Positions 44,553-54,015 of a DNA stretch of 64,000 nucleotides are shown piece after piece; the first letter of the stretch is position 1, and each line of letters starts with the position of its first letter. The DNA is from Myxococcales bacterium. GTDB taxonomy: Bacteria > Myxococcota_A > Polyangia > Haliangiales > Haliangiaceae. The stretch is from assembly GCA_016716835.1 (NCBI GenBank), contig JADJUW010000001.1:3066001-3130000 (forward strand). Direction: 5' to 3'. Under the pieces are notes generated by a model. That model saw nothing but the letters and a program-made list of their open reading frames with translations. It was not told the DNA's origin and did no database searches. A program made the translations under genes and the position numbers.

Positions 44553-45519
44553 AGCCCGTCGCACTCCCCATAGCAAATGCCCCCTGCTCCTCGCGGGGCG
44601 AGGTGGCAACCGACTCGAACAAAAATTCTACGTCACGCGCGGCCGCGTGCGCTGCCACCGGCAGGCCGTCGTGAAGCACGTACGGTGCCCACTGCTCGGC
44701 GCGCGCGCGATGGAGCAAGCGGAGATCGCTCGTGACGACGAGCGCGGTCGCGCCCAGGTGCCGCATCACCGCGAGCTGATCCGCAAAGAAGGTTACGCCG
44801 GCGTCATCTTGATGCATGGTGGGATGATCAGCTAAGACCAATTCGGGGCGACGGATGCAGGCCCGCGCAAAAGCGACGCGTTGCTGCATTGCCAGCGACA
44901 GCGAGCCGACCGTGCGACCCGCGACTTTCGCGAGGTCAAAGGCTTGCAAGAGCTCGTCGGCGCGTGCGCTGAGCTCGTCGGCGGTGACGCCGTCTATTTC
45001 GAGCGGCAGGGCAACATTGTCAAAAACGCTGCGGCGATCTAGTAGCTGCAGGCGTTGCGGCACCACGCCAATGCGTTGGCGCATGGCGCGGATCGCCGCG
45101 GGGCGAAGCCTCGCCACATGATGACCCCACAACGCGACGCCTTCGATGGCCCTCGAGGTAAGTCCCAAGACCTGCGCGATTAATTGCTCGCTGCCGGCGC
45201 CGGCCTCGGCGTGCAAGATCGCAACGTCGCCGCGCGCCAACGCGAGCGTTCCGATTTGTAACAAGGGCGGTGGCAATTCGGGGTGCGGCGCGATGCCTAC
45301 GAGGGAGGTAGACGGCTCGTCGAGATCACCCCCGTCGTCGTTGATGGCGACGACGAATTCGTCGGGGCATAGCTCGTGCTCGCCGAGCGCGACGTCGTCA
45401 TCAGCACCGGCCACAAAACTGGCCACGGCCGGGGGCGTATCGGCGATGCCTTGCACGTCCGGCAGATCAATGGCCGAGCCACGCGCGAATCGGAGCAAAC
45501 GACGACCAAATCCGCTCAT
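44542..45519 (-). CDS. ftsE: FtsE-like ABC protein with all ATPase motifs degenerate
   Basis: The 325-residue protein aligns to FtsE from about residue 85 on but has an acidic N-terminal extension of about 85 residues. Every ATPase motif is changed. Walker A reads AEAGAGSEQ (about 104), losing the Lys and Ser/Thr of GKST. The signature reads LSLAMQQR (about 206) instead of LSGGQQQR. Walker B reads LVLADHPT (about 226), with His for the catalytic Glu. The switch His is Ser in VVTSDL (about 260). ATP hydrolysis is therefore unlikely. Order ftsE-ftsX-envC with overlaps indicates one operon, so this is not a stray paralog. No other ABC ATPase gene is in the window. Confidence 0.85.
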   Translation of the reverse strand: MSGFGRRLLRFARGSAIDLPDVQGIADTPPAVASFVAGADDDVALGEHELCPDEFVVAINDDGGDLDEPSTSLVGIAPHPELPPPLLQIGTLALARGDVAILHAEAGAGSEQLIAQVLGLTSRAIEGVALWGHHVARLRPAAIRAMRQRIGVVPQRLQLLDRRSVFDNVALPLEIDGVTADELSARADELLQAFDLAKVAGRTVGSLSLAMQQRVAFARACIRRPELVLADHPTMHQDDAGVTFFADQLAVMRHLGATALVVTSDLRLLHRARAEQWAPYVLHDGLPVAAHAAARDVEFLFESVATSPREEQGAFAMGSATGYAG

Positions 45520-45632
45520 ACTAACGTCGTACGCGAACCTGCCAGGGCGACCAAGTTTTTGACCGCACGCGAGGTCGACGGGTGCACCGCGTGCGCAGTT
45601 ATATAGGCGCGTTGGCCGCCCGCACGCCGGCC

Positions 45633-46793
45633 TTATGGCTTTTGATAGGCGACGTCGAGCTTATAGGAGGCGGCGGTGTAACCAAAGACCGCAACATGGA
45701 CCTCGCTAATGCCCGCGGGTACCGTGAGCTCGCAGAGCTCGGTCGCGCCTTCGAGATAAGGTCGGCAATGGTACTGGCTCGCCGTCGGCGCCGCGCCGAA
45801 GCGAACATACAAGTCTGGGTCGCCGCTGCCTGTCATCGCGACCGAAAATGTTGTTCCGGCAGCGGCCTTGAATGCGGCGAAGCGCGCAAACGCATTCTTG
45901 CTCACGTTGCCCGCAAAATGCACCGTCGTGGGTTCGCCGCTTGGCGTGCCGCCGGGTGCCGCGCCAGCCGCACCGTACAACGCTACCGCGCCTTGGCGAT
46001 CCTTGGTCGTAAAGGCCAAGGCGGTCGACGTGCCGTTGCATTGTGGATAGTGCATGACCGAGGCGGCGTCGTACTCGGTTAAGGCCCGCCAGTTGTCATC
46101 TTCGAAGCAGACGCCCGCCTGTGGCCGCGTATGCTCGTGACGAAATCCAAGGGCGTGGCCAAGCTCATGCGCCAAGACATTTTTGAGCGGCCAGCCGCCG
46201 GTCGCAAATGCGCTGGCATCGACCAACACCTCGCGCGCCTTGCGTGGGTCATTGGGAAAAAAGGCCCGCGCCAAATATTGCTGTCCGGACACCGGCCTAA
46301 TGTTGAAAACCACCGAATTGTTGTTTTTCGTGCAGTTGGCGTCATGGGCCGCCAGATAGACGAAATCGATATCGGCGAAGGCTTCCCATCCCTGTGTTGT
46401 CGCGGCGGTTAGGGCGGCCAACATTTGCGGTTTGTTGGCGCCAAAGCTATTGCTGACACAGTAGGTCAGGTTTTGCTTGGCGGCCGTGTTCCACGCGTTA
46501 TCGCCGTTGCCAGCCTGATCGACGATGAGACCGCCATCACCCGCGCGGAGCATCTGCCAAAATTCATAGAGTTCTTTATCATCGACGATGGGCGTATCTC
46601 CATTCACAATGTAAAGGCCGCCGTCCCATGGCTCGCGATACGTTTGCGCCGCAAACTCGGCGAAGTTGTCCGGGACCTCCGTATCAACGCCCAGCGTCGC
46701 AGATGATTCAAGCGCGCAACCTGCGCCGCTTGCCCACGCGATGGCCATGGCCATGCTGGCGCACGCTATTGTTCTTGATCTCGCCTGTGTCAT
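45633..46793 (-). CDS. HEIGH/astacin-like zinc metalloprotease with C-terminal PPC domain
   Basis: The 386-residue secreted protein has a signal peptide with a possible lipobox (SGAGC). The zinc site is HELGHALGFRHEH (about 206-218), the extended HExxHxxGxxHEH form of M57/M12A peptidases, and the Met-turn is SVMHYP (about 244). A pre-peptidase C-terminal beta domain follows (about 290-386: FARFAAFKAAAGTTFSVAM). All zinc ligands are present, so it should be active outside the cell. Confidence 0.88.
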   Translation of the reverse strand: MTQARSRTIACASMAMAIAWASGAGCALESSATLGVDTEVPDNFAEFAAQTYREPWDGGLYIVNGDTPIVDDKELYEFWQMLRAGDGGLIVDQAGNGDNAWNTAAKQNLTYCVSNSFGANKPQMLAALTAATTQGWEAFADIDFVYLAAHDANCTKNNNSVVFNIRPVSGQQYLARAFFPNDPRKAREVLVDASAFATGGWPLKNVLAHELGHALGFRHEHTRPQAGVCFEDDNWRALTEYDAASVMHYPQCNGTSTALAFTTKDRQGAVALYGAAGAAPGGTPSGEPTTVHFAGNVSKNAFARFAAFKAAAGTTFSVAMTGSGDPDLYVRFGAAPTASQYHCRPYLEGATELCELTVPAGISEVHVAVFGYTAASYKLDVAYQKP

Positions 46794-47100
46794 GTCACCC
46801 TCCGACCACCTTCCACTTCACACATGGTGCCAAGTTGTAGGGTGTTGTCATCGCGACACATCAAGGGCTTCCGCGCGAGCGGCTAGCTGTGACGTCGCGT
46901 TCACACGCGGTGCGTAACTCGTTGGCTGGCCACGCGGCGCCGTTACCGCGATGAGTGCGCGCATGTAGGCAGAACGTGCGGTTGCGCGCTTCTCTGTTAG
47001 AATGAAGGCCGGTCTGTTAGACGACATCTCGCACACGAGATGTTCCTTGTTGTCACCGCGTCGCGATGTCACATGAAAGTTGGGGCAATTTGACTCTGCG
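46794..47100. other. Intergenic gap before the metalloprotease gene
   Basis: This 307-bp gap holds no gene. It contains short AT-richer patches near 46975-47045 and the inverted repeat described separately. The promoter of the metalloprotease gene should be here but no confident hexamer pair was found. Confidence 0.4.
47024..47043. repeat. Inverted repeat, 8-bp perfect stem
   Basis: ACATCTCG and CGAGATGT flank the loop CACA. It lies about 60 nt after the end of the HEAT-repeat gene and 230 nt before the metalloprotease start, on the shared minus-strand path. No U-tract follows on either strand. A regulator site or a weak terminator are both possible. Confidence 0.45.
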
Positions 47101-47724
47101 CTATTGTTCAAGCAGATCTAGCGCGGTCGTAATTTGATAGCTTACTTGGCCCACCGACTCGCGCAAGAAACGCTTCTTGAGCGCGTCAATGCCGCCGACC
47201 TCGCCGAGCGCGCCGAGCGCCCACGCGGCTCGGGCGCGAACATCGCGCGATGGTTCCCATTCGAGCCACGTGGTGATGCGCGCGACGTCTCCCGCATCAC
47301 CACACGTCGCCAACACCTCGAGCGCGCCGCGCACCATCCACACGTCTATCGGCAAAAGCTCGGCTTGCGCGGCGTAGCCATCGAGCAGGCCTCTCATGGC
47401 GTTGCGCAGCGCTGGGCCCGGATATGCGGTCAGGCTGGCAAGCGCGCGCAAGCGAACCCCAGGCGCGCGGTTGGGATCGGTCGCGATCTGCTGTAGCGAC
47501 GTTGCCGCCGCCTCGGCGCTACCGGTAATTTCTTCAACCAGGCGCTTGCTAGGCAACTCGCTCGCGGCGCTCAACGCAAAATCTAACGTCGGTACGAGCG
47601 CCAACGGTGCGGAAGGCGACGGGTTCATGCCGGCGGCGAGGCCGCCGCAAAATAAGGCGATGACCAAGGCGGACGTAGCGCCTCGCCAGCCAAGCCGTCT
47701 AGCTCCCGCGTGCGTCGCGCTCAT
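47101..47724 (-). CDS. Secreted HEAT-repeat protein
   Basis: This 207-residue protein has a signal peptide (about 15-32) and several HEAT/PBS-lyase-like helical repeats (APGVRLRALASLTAYPG; SRDVRARAAWALGALGE). It starts within the upstream stop (ATGA overlap), so it is translated together with the degenerate metalloprotease lipoprotein and may bind it. No enzyme motif was seen. Confidence 0.72.
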   Translation of the reverse strand: MSATHAGARRLGWRGATSALVIALFCGGLAAGMNPSPSAPLALVPTLDFALSAASELPSKRLVEEITGSAEAAATSLQQIATDPNRAPGVRLRALASLTAYPGPALRNAMRGLLDGYAAQAELLPIDVWMVRGALEVLATCGDAGDVARITTWLEWEPSRDVRARAAWALGALGEVGGIDALKKRFLRESVGQVSYQITTALDLLEQ

Positions 47725-49223
47725 GGCACCACCATATGTTCGCGCAAATAGTAGCGCTGGCTCGTCGACAGGCTGGTCCCGCCATACTCGGCGGGGTGCA
47801 TGAGGTTGTCACTGCTCTGCGGCGTGTCCGCGAAATTATCGGCTTGCCCTGCGAGATTAAGGCTCGGCCACATGCCCGCGTGGATCGCCAGGGTGCGCGC
47901 GGTGGCGCGCGCCAGGTCGCGCCAGCTAAGGTAGCACCGCGCCGCCAACGACAGCGCAACGGGCGCCGCGGTGAAGGTTGAGGCACTCGTGGTAGGAATG
48001 GCCGCCGTCGCCACCGCGAGGCCTGCCGGCGTCACGCTGCGCACCAGATAGATATTAATCGCGCCGGGGGCGGTGGCGGCCTCGTGGAGCGCGGCCAAGT
48101 CCGTAGCCGCAATTTCGTCTAGATCGCCCCGATCGGTCAGATCGTAAAACGTCACGCGGCCAACCGCGATGCCCGCGGGTTGTAAGATCGCGCGCAGCGC
48201 CGGCAGATACTGCGCCATGATCTCATCGCCGCTGTTGATCGTCGCGGCGCTAAACGGCGACACACACGGGTGATCTGTCGTATCGAGCACATGCAGCGCT
48301 AAATCGACGCTCACCAACGGCAGCATGCGCACCACCACCTTGGCCACCGCGGGCACGGCGAGTCGCTGTCGCGCGGGCGTAAAGACGCCCAAATCCGCGC
48401 GATACGCGCCGGCCTCGATCGCCTGGCCGCTGGGACGTGGCCACGTAAATAGCGACATTGCCTCGGTAGGCGCATAGCGCGCGCCTGCCAGATACGCGGC
48501 ATCGGTTTGCGGCCACTCGTAATCGGCCGTGCCACTTGGCGAGGTGAGCGCGGCCATCCCAACTAAAGGCTTGCCAGACCCGACAAAGGTCGCCACCGTA
48601 AACGAGGTCGCGCCGCGCGGCATGGGCAGCCATGTCGCCGCCGCCGGTGAATTATGCACGGGCACCTCAAACACGAGCGTTGGCTCATCGGCGAGGCAAT
48701 GCGCCACGAGGGGGGGCGGCGGTTCGCCTGGGCTGGCGATGGCAAACCGATCGACGAGATACGGCGACTCCTGGCATCGCTCGCCTTGGCGGCAATCTAT
48801 TTCGGCGGCGCACAGCGAGACGCAGCGATCAAACATGCATGTCCCGTGGCGACACGCCGCATGGCTTGTGCAGGCCGCTCCATCAGGCAGCGCCGCGGTT
48901 TCGACGACGCAGCTGGCCGCCCCAGACCCCGCATCTGTGACGTGACATGAAAGCGCCTGGCCACAAGCCATCTCGCTAGCGCATGGCTGCCCTAGCTCGC
49001 CAACCGCCCCGACGCACGCGCCCTCGTCGCACGTGTAGCCATCGCCACATTCTGGTCCTCGTTGGCAGGTGGGCACGCAGCGGCCGGCAAAACATTGGGC
49101 GCCGAGTTCGCAATCGCGGGCGACGTCGCATGGCTCACCAAGGCCCGCCTTCCCGCCACAAGCAGCGCTTGCGGCGCATGCCACAAACAGCGCGATCGCG
49201 GCGGAGGTATTTGCCATGGCCAC
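47721..49223 (-). CDS. Cys-rich lipoprotein fused to a degenerate metalloprotease-like domain
   Basis: The 500-residue lipoprotein has lipobox SAAC (Cys22). The N-terminal third has tandem Cys modules (GEPCDVARDCELGAQCFAGRC, similar to EGF-like repeats). The C-terminal domain (about 200-500) follows the order of a known myxobacterial metalloprotease type, with INIYLVRSVTP and a Met-turn-like DNLMHP (about 466). The zinc helix expected between them, HExxHxxGLxH, is replaced by ARTLAIHAGMW (about 435), which has lost the Glu and the spacing of the His residues. It is therefore a likely pseudo-enzyme, perhaps a binding protein. Confidence 0.7.
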   Translation of the reverse strand: MAMANTSAAIALFVACAASAACGGKAGLGEPCDVARDCELGAQCFAGRCVPTCQRGPECGDGYTCDEGACVGAVGELGQPCASEMACGQALSCHVTDAGSGAASCVVETAALPDGAACTSHAACRHGTCMFDRCVSLCAAEIDCRQGERCQESPYLVDRFAIASPGEPPPPLVAHCLADEPTLVFEVPVHNSPAAATWLPMPRGATSFTVATFVGSGKPLVGMAALTSPSGTADYEWPQTDAAYLAGARYAPTEAMSLFTWPRPSGQAIEAGAYRADLGVFTPARQRLAVPAVAKVVVRMLPLVSVDLALHVLDTTDHPCVSPFSAATINSGDEIMAQYLPALRAILQPAGIAVGRVTFYDLTDRGDLDEIAATDLAALHEAATAPGAINIYLVRSVTPAGLAVATAAIPTTSASTFTAAPVALSLAARCYLSWRDLARATARTLAIHAGMWPSLNLAGQADNFADTPQSSDNLMHPAEYGGTSLSTSQRYYLREHMVVP

Positions 49224-49310
49224 GGCGGACTATATCCGTTGTGCACGGCGCTTGGGCTATTTTCTTGGCAGCTTGGTTGGCTGGCAATCCGCACGTGATA
49301 GGTTCGGCAA

Positions 49311-50078
49311 ATGAAGCGTACCCCTTGTTTTGCGTTCTTGGCGGCGCTCGCCCTGCCCTCAGTGGTCGCGGCCGATCCGGCGGATGATGCTGCTGCCAGC
49401 ACCGATGCCTCGCCCACGGCTACCGCGGCCGACGCCGGCACGCTCGCCCGCCAAGACGACGAGCCCCCGCCACCACCGCCGGCGGGGCCCAAGAAACAGC
49501 TTAGCATCGGCGTCAAGGTCCGCTACTTGTCGCTGCCGCGCGGCATGATCGAATGGTTTGTTGAGCGCGTGCCAAGCTCGAGCAACAACGTCGGCTTTGG
49601 CGCCGAGCTCGCATGGCGGCGCGAGAATTCCGAGTTTGCCGTCAGCCTCAACTACGACACGTTGTCTGCTCCCAACGGCCTGTATCTCGAGCAAGGCCAG
49701 CCCATCATGGGGCGCGACGTCGACGACGTCACCAACGACGGCTTGAGCTGGATTACCGCCGACCTGACGTGGATTGGCTATAAGCCCTTCAACGACACCA
49801 TGGCGTTTCGTTATGGCGGCGGCCTTGGCATCGGCGTCATGATCGGCGGCGTCAATCGCACCGACCAGCTGTGCACGTCCAACACGTACGAGTCGTGTGC
49901 CGACGATCCAGCCGCCGAGAACGTTGACGACCCCTACAATATCCCGCCGGTGCTGCCGTCGCTCAATGGCTTTGTCGGCTTGCAGGTGCGACCACAAAAA
50001 AATATCGCCATCAATATTGATGGCGGCATCCGCGCGCTCTTGCCAACCATTTCGGTTGGCGTGCAGCTCGCGCTCTAG
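49311..50078 (+). CDS. Predicted outer-membrane beta-barrel protein
   Basis: This 255-residue protein has a signal peptide (about 1-20) and an Ala/Asp/Pro-rich linker (about 22-62). Alternating beta strands follow to the C-terminus (LSIGVKVRYLSL, VGFGAELAWRREN, AFRYGGGLGIGVMIGG, ISVGVQLAL). The last residue is Leu after an alternating pattern rather than the usual Phe. Two Cys in one loop could form a disulfide. Probable eight-strand barrel; ligand unknown. Confidence 0.65.
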   Translation: MKRTPCFAFLAALALPSVVAADPADDAAASTDASPTATAADAGTLARQDDEPPPPPPAGPKKQLSIGVKVRYLSLPRGMIEWFVERVPSSSNNVGFGAELAWRRENSEFAVSLNYDTLSAPNGLYLEQGQPIMGRDVDDVTNDGLSWITADLTWIGYKPFNDTMAFRYGGGLGIGVMIGGVNRTDQLCTSNTYESCADDPAAENVDDPYNIPPVLPSLNGFVGLQVRPQKNIAINIDGGIRALLPTISVGVQLAL

Positions 50079-50129
50079 CGCGTATCTCAAAACCCCTCCC
50101 ATCACGAGCGAGGCCAGCTTGGTAGCCTG

Positions 50130-50147
50130 CTAGTGCCTTGGCACTAG
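50130..50147. repeat. Hairpin CTAGTGCC-TT-GGCACTAG over a stop codon
   Basis: Perfect 8-bp stem with a 2-nt loop. The stop codon of the minus-strand gene 50144-50872 lies in the right arm. The arms share CTAGTGC/GCACTAG with the larger hairpin at 51130-51168. Confidence 0.6.
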
Positions 50148-50872
50148 GTGCAAATCTGCGCGATGCGCTGGGCACATTCGGCGTCCGCGACAGGGGGCTG
50201 CGCGGCATCACACATGCTCTGCACCCAGGCTGGACAGTCGACTGGCGTGCAGGCGTTGACCACGGTGCTTGCGTCGCAACCACCGGCGGGCGGCACGGGC
50301 GTCACGCTGCCAGGATTTGGGTTGAGGCCACCTGAGCTGCAAAGGCCCTGGTGAGCGGCATCGCAATCGCCTTGGCTCAGCGGAATCGCGGCGCAAAGTT
50401 TGTCGACAAATTGGTCGCAGGTGACGGCGCCGGGATTGCTGCACAGCGCGGTGGCGACGTCGTTGCACAGCACGTCGGCGCCGCCGAGGCTGATACAAGC
50501 ATTGTAGGTGTCGTCATAGCAGACGCCGGGCGTGGTGAAGGTGGTGCAAACGTTGACCGCGGCCGCGTCGCAAATATCTTGTGGCAGGCCAAACGAGGCG
50601 CATGCCGCGGCGAACTTCGCTTCGCAGGTGGCAGCATCGGTCGAGATCACGTCGGGACAAATGGCGACGAGGCCTGCGAGACATGCCGCGGGGTCGGCGG
50701 CGCCAGCGCACAGCGTGGCCGCCGTGGTTTCACAGACGACAATCGAGCCAAGGGGTTGCACGTCGCGGGCTTGGTCTGGCGCGTCGTCGTTGGCGCAACC
50801 GGCAAATATGCCGGCCGAGGCAACGGTCATTAGACAGGCGGCAAACAGCGTATTTGATTGGCGTTGGGTCAT
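50144..50872 (-). CDS. Cys-rich lipoprotein
   Basis: The 242-residue protein starts at ATG 50872, where an AGAGG site lies about 8 nt upstream; the ATG at 50878 is too close to that site. The lipobox is FAGC (Cys26). The mature part holds about 20 Cys spaced in pairs 8-14 residues apart across helical-looking segments (CEAKFAAACASFG, CNDVATALCSNPG, CDQFVDKLCAAIP). It is probably a disulfide-rich surface lipoprotein. Function is unknown. Confidence 0.7.
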   Translation of the reverse strand: MTQRQSNTLFAACLMTVASAGIFAGCANDDAPDQARDVQPLGSIVVCETTAATLCAGAADPAACLAGLVAICPDVISTDAATCEAKFAAACASFGLPQDICDAAAVNVCTTFTTPGVCYDDTYNACISLGGADVLCNDVATALCSNPGAVTCDQFVDKLCAAIPLSQGDCDAAHQGLCSSGGLNPNPGSVTPVPPAGGCDASTVVNACTPVDCPAWVQSMCDAAQPPVADAECAQRIAQICT

Positions 50873-50878
50873 GTTCAT

Positions 50879-51129
50879 TTCCTCTTGCCAGTAGCTAGTG
50901 CATAGCCTGTGCCACGCAGGTTTGCGCGGTGCCCGCGCGGTTACGCCGCAGTCGACATGGACGGCGTTCTACTAGCTACCTGCAATGACTCCGCTTTGTA
51001 TTTTTCCGTATAAGCTGTAACCAAGGCACCGACACGCGCATCCCGGGGGGCGCCACACCAGTTATGGGGGCTTTTCCCTCAGGGCAGGTGTAGGTGCACT
51101 ACCTAGCCACACCCCGAAACTCGCGACGG
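50879..51129. other. Intergenic gap without a gene
   Basis: Gap of about 250 bp before the Cys-rich lipoprotein, which is read from it on the minus strand. It holds a short AT-rich patch near 50995-51020 (GTATTTTTCCGTATAAG). No gene or RNA was recognised. Confidence 0.3.
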
Positions 51130-51168
51130 CTAGTGCTCTGTCTCAACGAAGATGAGACAGAGCACTAG
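51130..51168. terminator. Perfect 16-bp hairpin spanning the stop codon of the 51165 gene
   Basis: CTAGTGCTCTGTCTCA (51130-51145) pairs fully with 51153-51168 around the 7-nt loop ACGAAGA. The TAG stop of the minus-strand gene (51167-51165) is in the stem. No U-run follows, so it may be a Rho-independent-like stop of unusual form or an mRNA-protecting structure. It is related in its arm ends to the hairpin at 50130-50147. Confidence 0.55.
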
Positions 51169-51857
51169 GTGATCTGCGCGTTGAAATCGCGCACGAACGA
51201 TACTTGTTGCGACCGCAAGTCGCACAAAAAACTTTTGCCCAGGCCCATCCCCATGTCAAACGAGAGCAAATACCACACGTCGACGGTCCAACCTTCGCAA
51301 CCGGTTTCGCACGGTGGCGCCCACGCCACGGCTTCGGCCTTGCCAAGATACGCCGGGCGTGGTCCTGCCTCCTTGACGATTTCTTGGTATTCCGCGGACG
51401 CCTCGGTGATCGCCAACGCGGCGGCCGCTTCGCGCGCGTTGACATCGCGGCGCCAAGGCGCCGTAAAGCGGCATTCGATGAGCCCGCCGGTCGGCGTCAG
51501 ATCGATCTCATACGACTCATCGACCGGCATCTCGGCGAAATCAGCGACGTCGAATTCGGGATACAGATTGCGCGCGGCAATTCCGTCGCAGCGACCGACG
51601 TAGTCGTTCTCGGCGCGCGCTTGCGCGGCCTTGGTATAGTAGGCATTGAGCCGCAACGTGACGACGCGCGACGGCAGCCGATGGTCCCAATCGAGGATGG
51701 CGATGAGCCCGGCATAGGGTTGTCGCAGCTTCGGAAATGGCGGCAAGGCCTCGATCAGCCGGCGCGCCGACTCGGCGTCGCCAAACAGGCCTTGCTGCAC
51801 CACGCGTGGATGCCGACGCAAGTCGCCTGCGATCAGCGGGTGCAAGTCATCAAACAC
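51165..51857 (-). CDS. Conserved-looking soluble protein of unknown function
   Basis: This 230-residue cytosolic protein has no signal peptide. It contains a hydrophobic strand FAGLIAILDWDHRLP-like segment near residue 50 and a basic stretch PSRVVTLRLNAYYTKAAQA. No family or motif was recognised. It follows hisG by 10 nt on the same strand, so it may be the last gene of the murA-hisG operon. Confidence 0.55.
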   Translation of the reverse strand: MFDDLHPLIAGDLRRHPRVVQQGLFGDAESARRLIEALPPFPKLRQPYAGLIAILDWDHRLPSRVVTLRLNAYYTKAAQARAENDYVGRCDGIAARNLYPEFDVADFAEMPVDESYEIDLTPTGGLIECRFTAPWRRDVNAREAAAALAITEASAEYQEIVKEAGPRPAYLGKAEAVAWAPPCETGCEGWTVDVWYLLSFDMGMGLGKSFLCDLRSQQVSFVRDFNAQIT

Positions 51858-51867
51858 GCAACGCTAT

Positions 51868-52547
51868 TTATACCACGGGCGCCTGCACGTGATCGCGCAG
51901 CCGCGCCACCATCGTAGAAATCTCGGCGTGGCGCAATTTCATCGCCGCGCGATTGACCACCAACATGCTGGCCACGGGTCCTACCTTGTCGACAATGGTA
52001 AGATGATTCTGCCGCAGCGTCTCGCCGCTCTGAGTGATGTCGACGATCTGGTCGCAAAGGCCCGTCCACGGCCCGAGTTCGATGGAACCTGAAAGCTCGA
52101 TGATGTCGGCGGCGAGCCCCCGGCTATCGTAGTATTTGGCCGCGGTGCGGGGATACTTGGTCCCGACGCGGATGAGCTGCATCGACGTTGGCCGCGTCTG
52201 CTCGTCCGCGCGCGCCGCCACCACCATGTCGCAGCGGCCGATGCCGAGGCAAAGTGGCGCATACATGTCGACGCCGGCCTCCTCGAGGACGTCGCTGCCG
52301 GCGACGCCGAGGTCGGCCGCACCCCGGCTTACATAAGTAATGACATCCGACGACCGAACGACTAGCACCCGCAGTGGGCCGCAAACAAATTGCAACTCGC
52401 GCGACTCGCCCAGCGCGGGCGAGACGTCATAGCCGGCCTTTGCCAGCAACGCCGCGGCTTCTTGCAAGATGCGCCCTTTGGGCAGCGCCAGCGTTAATAG
52501 GTCGCCAGGGCCCGCGCGGCGCGGCGAGGATTTGCCCGCGGCCGCCA

Positions 52548-52548
<1 letters not shown>
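51868..52548 (-). CDS. hisG: ATP phosphoribosyltransferase, short form (HisG_S)
   Basis: The 226-residue enzyme catalyses the first step of histidine synthesis (ATP + PRPP). It has LALPKGRILQEAAALL, VSRGAADLGVAGSDVLEE and the C-terminal phosphoribosyl site region. It lacks the regulatory ACT-like domain, so it is the short form, which normally needs HisZ for activity and feedback control. Its start overlaps the murA stop by one codon (ATGA). Confidence 0.93.
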
Positions 52549-53804
<1,256 letters not shown>

Positions 53805-54015
53805 GGTTTCCTTATGAACAGCCGGCCGTCCGGCGCATTCCAGCGAGGTTGGCATTATACATGCTTTGCCGAGGTGGCGGCCTCTGAGCGGCACCTGGCC
53901 GCTTAAAAATCTGGGCCCTGGGCGTTCGCGGCGCGGGCGAAAAGCGCGCCGGTGCGTCGCTTCGCGAGGGCATCGCTTGCCCTCGGGTTTTGGCGTGCGC
54001 GACAGTGGCGGCGAC
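53805..54015. promoter_or_regulatory. Divergent region between murA and the SctV-like gene
   Basis: Gap of 211 bp. The AAGGA site of murA lies at its left end. A plus-strand open frame continuing into the SctV-like gene begins at 53866 but is basic low-quality sequence and is not taken as coding. No firm hexamers were found. Confidence 0.3.
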
